DNA of 64,000 nucleotides. Origin: Acidobacteriota bacterium. Lineage in GTDB: Bacteria; Acidobacteriota; UBA4820; DSQY01. A model generated the notes under the pieces. That model did not search any database. It was given only the letters and a program-made list of their open reading frames with translations, and had not been told where the DNA came from. The stretch is taken from NCBI GenBank assembly GCA_021787565.1, contig JAJYLT010000015.1:1-64000 (forward strand), read 5' to 3'. This document shows positions 61,590 to 64,000 of this stretch, piece after piece; positions within the stretch are counted from its first letter, which is position 1; each line of letters opens with the position of its first letter. A program made the position numbers and the translations under genes.

Positions 61590-62119
61590 TAGTAGTTCCC
61601 GATATTGAAGATGTAGCGGCCCTTGATCGTTTGGGGGTAGCCGTCCTTGTTGCGGTGGGTCCTGAAGACCACCTGCGCCTTGATGCTGGCCGTATCGGAA
61701 GTTCCTAGGAACCCCATGGCGTTTTCCCTGAGGTAGGTATCGGTGACCAGGGTGACCGGTATCCGAGCGTTCACCCCGGGCGTCACTTTCGTGCCCATGT
61801 GCTTCGTATCCGGATCCGGCAGCGCGATGAGATGGTGGCCCGGGTCGCTCAAGAGAGTGTAGGAGATCTCATAGCTGTCTATCGTCCATGCATCCGAGGG
61901 AATCATGGACAGGCCCTGGTCGGTCAGCTTGATGTAGAAGACGAAGTAGGCTAGGTGAGAGGTGGGCGGGTTGACGGAGACGTTTGTGGTCGGTGGACTC
62001 GCACCCTCCAGCAAGAGTTCGGCCTGGGGCTGTAAATGCTTATTCTGGCCACACCCCAGAAGTGTGGCCAGAATGAGCGAACTCAGGAATCCGATCCAGA
62101 GCGATCTTTTTTTTTTCAT
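61589..62119 (-). CDS. Lipoprotein of unknown function in the pilQ operon
   Basis: A 176-residue product with a lipoprotein signal (SSLILATLLGC, lipobox LLGC). The rest is a predicted beta-rich domain I do not recognise. It starts 7 bases after the pilQ stop. Right after the ATG, codons 2-4 are AAA within a run of ten A residues on the coding strand (62107-62116), a possible slippage site. It could be a PilP-like pilotin by position, but no such domain is evident. Confidence 0.7.
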   Translation of the reverse strand: MKKKRSLWIGFLSSLILATLLGCGQNKHLQPQAELLLEGASPPTTNVSVNPPTSHLAYFVFYIKLTDQGLSMIPSDAWTIDSYEISYTLLSDPGHHLIALPDPDTKHMGTKVTPGVNARIPVTLVTDTYLRENAMGFLGTSDTASIKAQVVFRTHRNKDGYPQTIKGRYIFNIGNY

Positions 62120-62126
62120 CCGGCTC

Positions 62127-64000
62127 CTACCTGACGATCTTGGGAGTGAGGAAGATCAGGAGTTCGTCGTTCGTGCGGGTCTTCGTCCGGTTCTTAAAGA
62201 GCCAGCCCAGGACCGGAATCCTCGAAAGGAAGGGAAGTCCGCTCTGCGAGATGCCCTCGTTGGTCACGAAGATGCCACCGATGACCGCCGTGTGGCCATC
62301 CTGGACCTTGAGCGTGGTCTTCGCCTCCTTCTTCAGGATGGGCGGGGGCTGACCGGGAGTCTGGTTTGCGAAATCCACCGAGTCGTTGGTGATGTCCACA
62401 GTCATGTTCACATTCCCATCCGCGCTGATCTGAGGCGTCACGTCCAGCTTCAGGGTAGCGTTCACGAACACCACCGACATGGCGGTCGTCGTCGCGATTT
62501 GGATCGGGATCTGCCGCCCCGATTCAATCGTGGCCTTCTCGTTATCCTGGGTCATGATCCTCGGCGTCGAAAGGATCCGGCCCCGTCCAGCATTTTCCAT
62601 CGCGGCCAGCCGCACGTCAAGGAAGAAGGAACCGGTGGTGTTGCCCAGCACGAGGTCGATAAACCCGTTGGAAGCCGAGGGAGGCAGGGTAACGGCGAAA
62701 TCGCCCGTGCCCGTGTACTGGCTGTTTCCCAGGGTCACGGGATTCGCCGTGTTCGAACCGGTCGGGCTTGAACCCCTGTTGGTCGTGATGTACTGCCCGT
62801 TCGCGTTCCGGCTCGTGTACCAGTTGCCGCTCCATGTGATCCCGAAGGACTGGGACCAGGTCACGTTGGTCTCCACGATCCTGGCCTCGATGAGCACCTG
62901 CGGCGTGGCCGTATCCAGCGAGTCGATGAGCTTGATCAGGCTGTCCTTGCGGGAGGGCACCTCGCGGATGATCATGGTGTTCGTCCGCGGATCCACGATG
63001 ATGCTGCCCCTCTCGCTCAGGAACTTGCTCACGATGGCCTCCATGTTGCCGGCCTTCGCGTAGGAAAGGCGCTTGGTGAAGGTCACGGGATCTTCAGCGA
63101 GAAGCTTCTCCTTCTGAATTCGTTGCTGTTCGGCGAACTTCCGCGCGATCTCGGAGGCGGGCGCCACCCAGATGACGTTGTTTTCGTAAATGTAGTCCAG
63201 GCCGTCGTTCTTGAGGATGATGTCCATGGCCTGGTCCCAAGGAACATTGGTCAGGTCCACGGTCACCTTCCCTTGGACCGCCGGACTCACCACGATGTTC
63301 ATCTTGGAGAGGTCGTGGAAGACCCTCAGCACGTCCTTGATGTCGGCATCCTTCAGGCTGAGCGAGATGGGTTCGCCCGTGTACTTCACGCCACCCGAAG
63401 AGATGGTCTTCTCCTGGAAGCTCAGGGGAACTCCTCCCGCGACGAGCGTCTTTCCCTCGGTGGCTTTCTCCGTCGTGTCCTGGGCCAGGAACAGATCTTG
63501 ATAGCCCTTGTACTCCTTGCTGGCGTTGGGCGTAATGGGAGAGAGGTCCACCTTGATCTTGTCCAGGCTTTCCGGGGACACCCGCTGTACCGCGTCCTTG
63601 GGCACGGTGTTCACGGGTGCGGCCAGCGATTCCTTAGAGGCGGGGCTGGACGTGGAATGGATGCCCTCGGGCGCGGGGCTTTCGGCCGCCGCCCGCGCGG
63701 CGGCCTCTTTCGAGGCGGGAGCAGACGGCTGAACGGAGGGAGAATTCGTCGCCGGAGATCCCCATTGAGGCGGGGTCCCCTGGGAAGCCATCTCCTTGGG
63801 CTGAATCTGCCCGAGGCGGACCACGACGACCTGCTCTCCCTCGCCCGATACATCCCACGGGTCCACGAGCCGCTTCAGGTCGAGGACCACCCGGGTCACC
63901 GGGGGCTGGGCCGTCAGGAGTCCGACTCTCACGCGCTCGATAACGCCCGCACCGGAGATCTGACGGGGGACGCTTCCGTGCGTCACGCCCAGCATGTCCA
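62127..64000 (-). CDS. pilQ: Type IV pilus secretin PilQ (5' end outside the window)
   Basis: At least 624 residues; the frame is still open at the window edge, so the N-terminus (signal peptide and any first AMIN domain) is missing. The visible part starts in an AMIN domain (VTRVVLDLKRLVDPWDV). After a Pro/Ser/Ala-rich linker come the STN-type segment (ISLSLKDADIKDVLRVFHDLSKMNIVV) and an N1 domain (YAKAGNMEAIVSKFLSERGSI). The secretin core (VLIEARIVETNVTWSQSFGI to LPFLSRIPVLGWLFKNRTKTRTNDELLIFLTPKIV) ends the protein. It forms the outer-membrane pore for pili or DNA uptake. Confidence 0.93.
   Translation of the reverse strand, partial: DMLGVTHGSVPRQISGAGVIERVRVGLLTAQPPVTRVVLDLKRLVDPWDVSGEGEQVVVVRLGQIQPKEMASQGTPPQWGSPATNSPSVQPSAPASKEAAARAAAESPAPEGIHSTSSPASKESLAAPVNTVPKDAVQRVSPESLDKIKVDLSPITPNASKEYKGYQDLFLAQDTTEKATEGKTLVAGGVPLSFQEKTISSGGVKYTGEPISLSLKDADIKDVLRVFHDLSKMNIVVSPAVQGKVTVDLTNVPWDQAMDIILKNDGLDYIYENNVIWVAPASEIARKFAEQQRIQKEKLLAEDPVTFTKRLSYAKAGNMEAIVSKFLSERGSIIVDPRTNTMIIREVPSRKDSLIKLIDSLDTATPQVLIEARIVETNVTWSQSFGITWSGNWYTSRNANGQYITTNRGSSPTGSNTANPVTLGNSQYTGTGDFAVTLPPSASNGFIDLVLGNTTGSFFLDVRLAAMENAGRGRILSTPRIMTQDNEKATIESGRQIPIQIATTTAMSVVFVNATLKLDVTPQISADGNVNMTVDITNDSVDFANQTPGQPPPILKKEAKTTLKVQDGHTAVIGGIFVTNEGISQSGLPFLSRIPVLGWLFKNRTKTRTNDELLIFLTPKIVR

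Overview
The window looks like chromosome of a GC-rich, Gram-negative, probably anaerobic or facultative bacterium. Two very large TonB-dependent receptors with an N-terminal carboxypeptidase-regulatory-like domain, a PilQ secretin, an LpxL-type acyltransferase, DUF4388 and roadblock proteins, and long secreted BNR/IPT/Ig-repeat proteins together suggest Acidobacteriota. That placement is an inference from gene content, not from a marker gene.

Layout. 1-2.5 kb: visibly less GC-rich DNA with an orphan ORF and a methyltransferase. 2.5-3.4 kb: non-coding, palindromic repeats. 3.4-5.6 kb (-): DAHP synthase and chorismate mutase/prephenate dehydratase behind a promoter, a Tyr/Phe leader peptide and a terminator, i.e. 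a candidate attenuator. 5.7-5.9 kb: a 198-bp MITE-like element. 6-13.3 kb: a giant secreted Asp-box/IPT/Ig protein (-) divergent from a BTAD/ATPase/TPR regulator (+). 13.5-17.6 kb (-): four-gene group 3b-like [NiFe] hydrogenase operon whose large subunit has no C-terminal extension. 17.8-24.4 kb: MFS protein, small membrane protein, tRNA-Leu(CAG) with its own promoter and terminator, a transglutaminase/TPR lipoprotein and an LVIVD-repeat protein. 25-27.9 kb: first TonB receptor behind a sigma-54-like promoter. 28.1-32.9 kb: pstS-[MITE]-pstC-pstA-pstB-phoU. 33.2-34.4 kb (-): Cys/Met PLP lyase. 34.7-37.7 kb (-): second TonB receptor. 38.4-43.6 kb (-): MFS protein, Pcm, ABC-2 permease, IPT/PKD protein. 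44-49 kb (+): tightly overlapping run pta, GT2, LPLAT, STAS, YigZ, CYTH, sugar nucleotidyltransferase. 49.2-58.2 kb (+): GT2, NfeD protease and SPFH protein, GGDEF, DUF4388, SPOR, xseB, ispA, tlyA, nadK. 58.3-59.4 kb: DUF1573 protein. 59.5-64 kb (-): pilQ (runs off the window), lipoprotein, TPR, roadblock, efp.

How the genes work together: aromatic amino-acid synthesis, hydrogen/NAD(P)H metabolism, phosphate uptake, acetyl-phosphate metabolism, envelope glycolipid synthesis and isoprenoid/NADP housekeeping are each in a compact operon. The gaps are rich in repeats: at least three palindromic families plus short tandem arrays. The most unusual items are the aro/phe attenuator, the MITE that overlaps the pstS stop codon and places a terminator-like hairpin inside the pst operon, the mature-length hydrogenase large subunit, and a dyad shared upstream of both TonB receptors. 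No rRNA, CRISPR array, transposase or complete prophage was seen.
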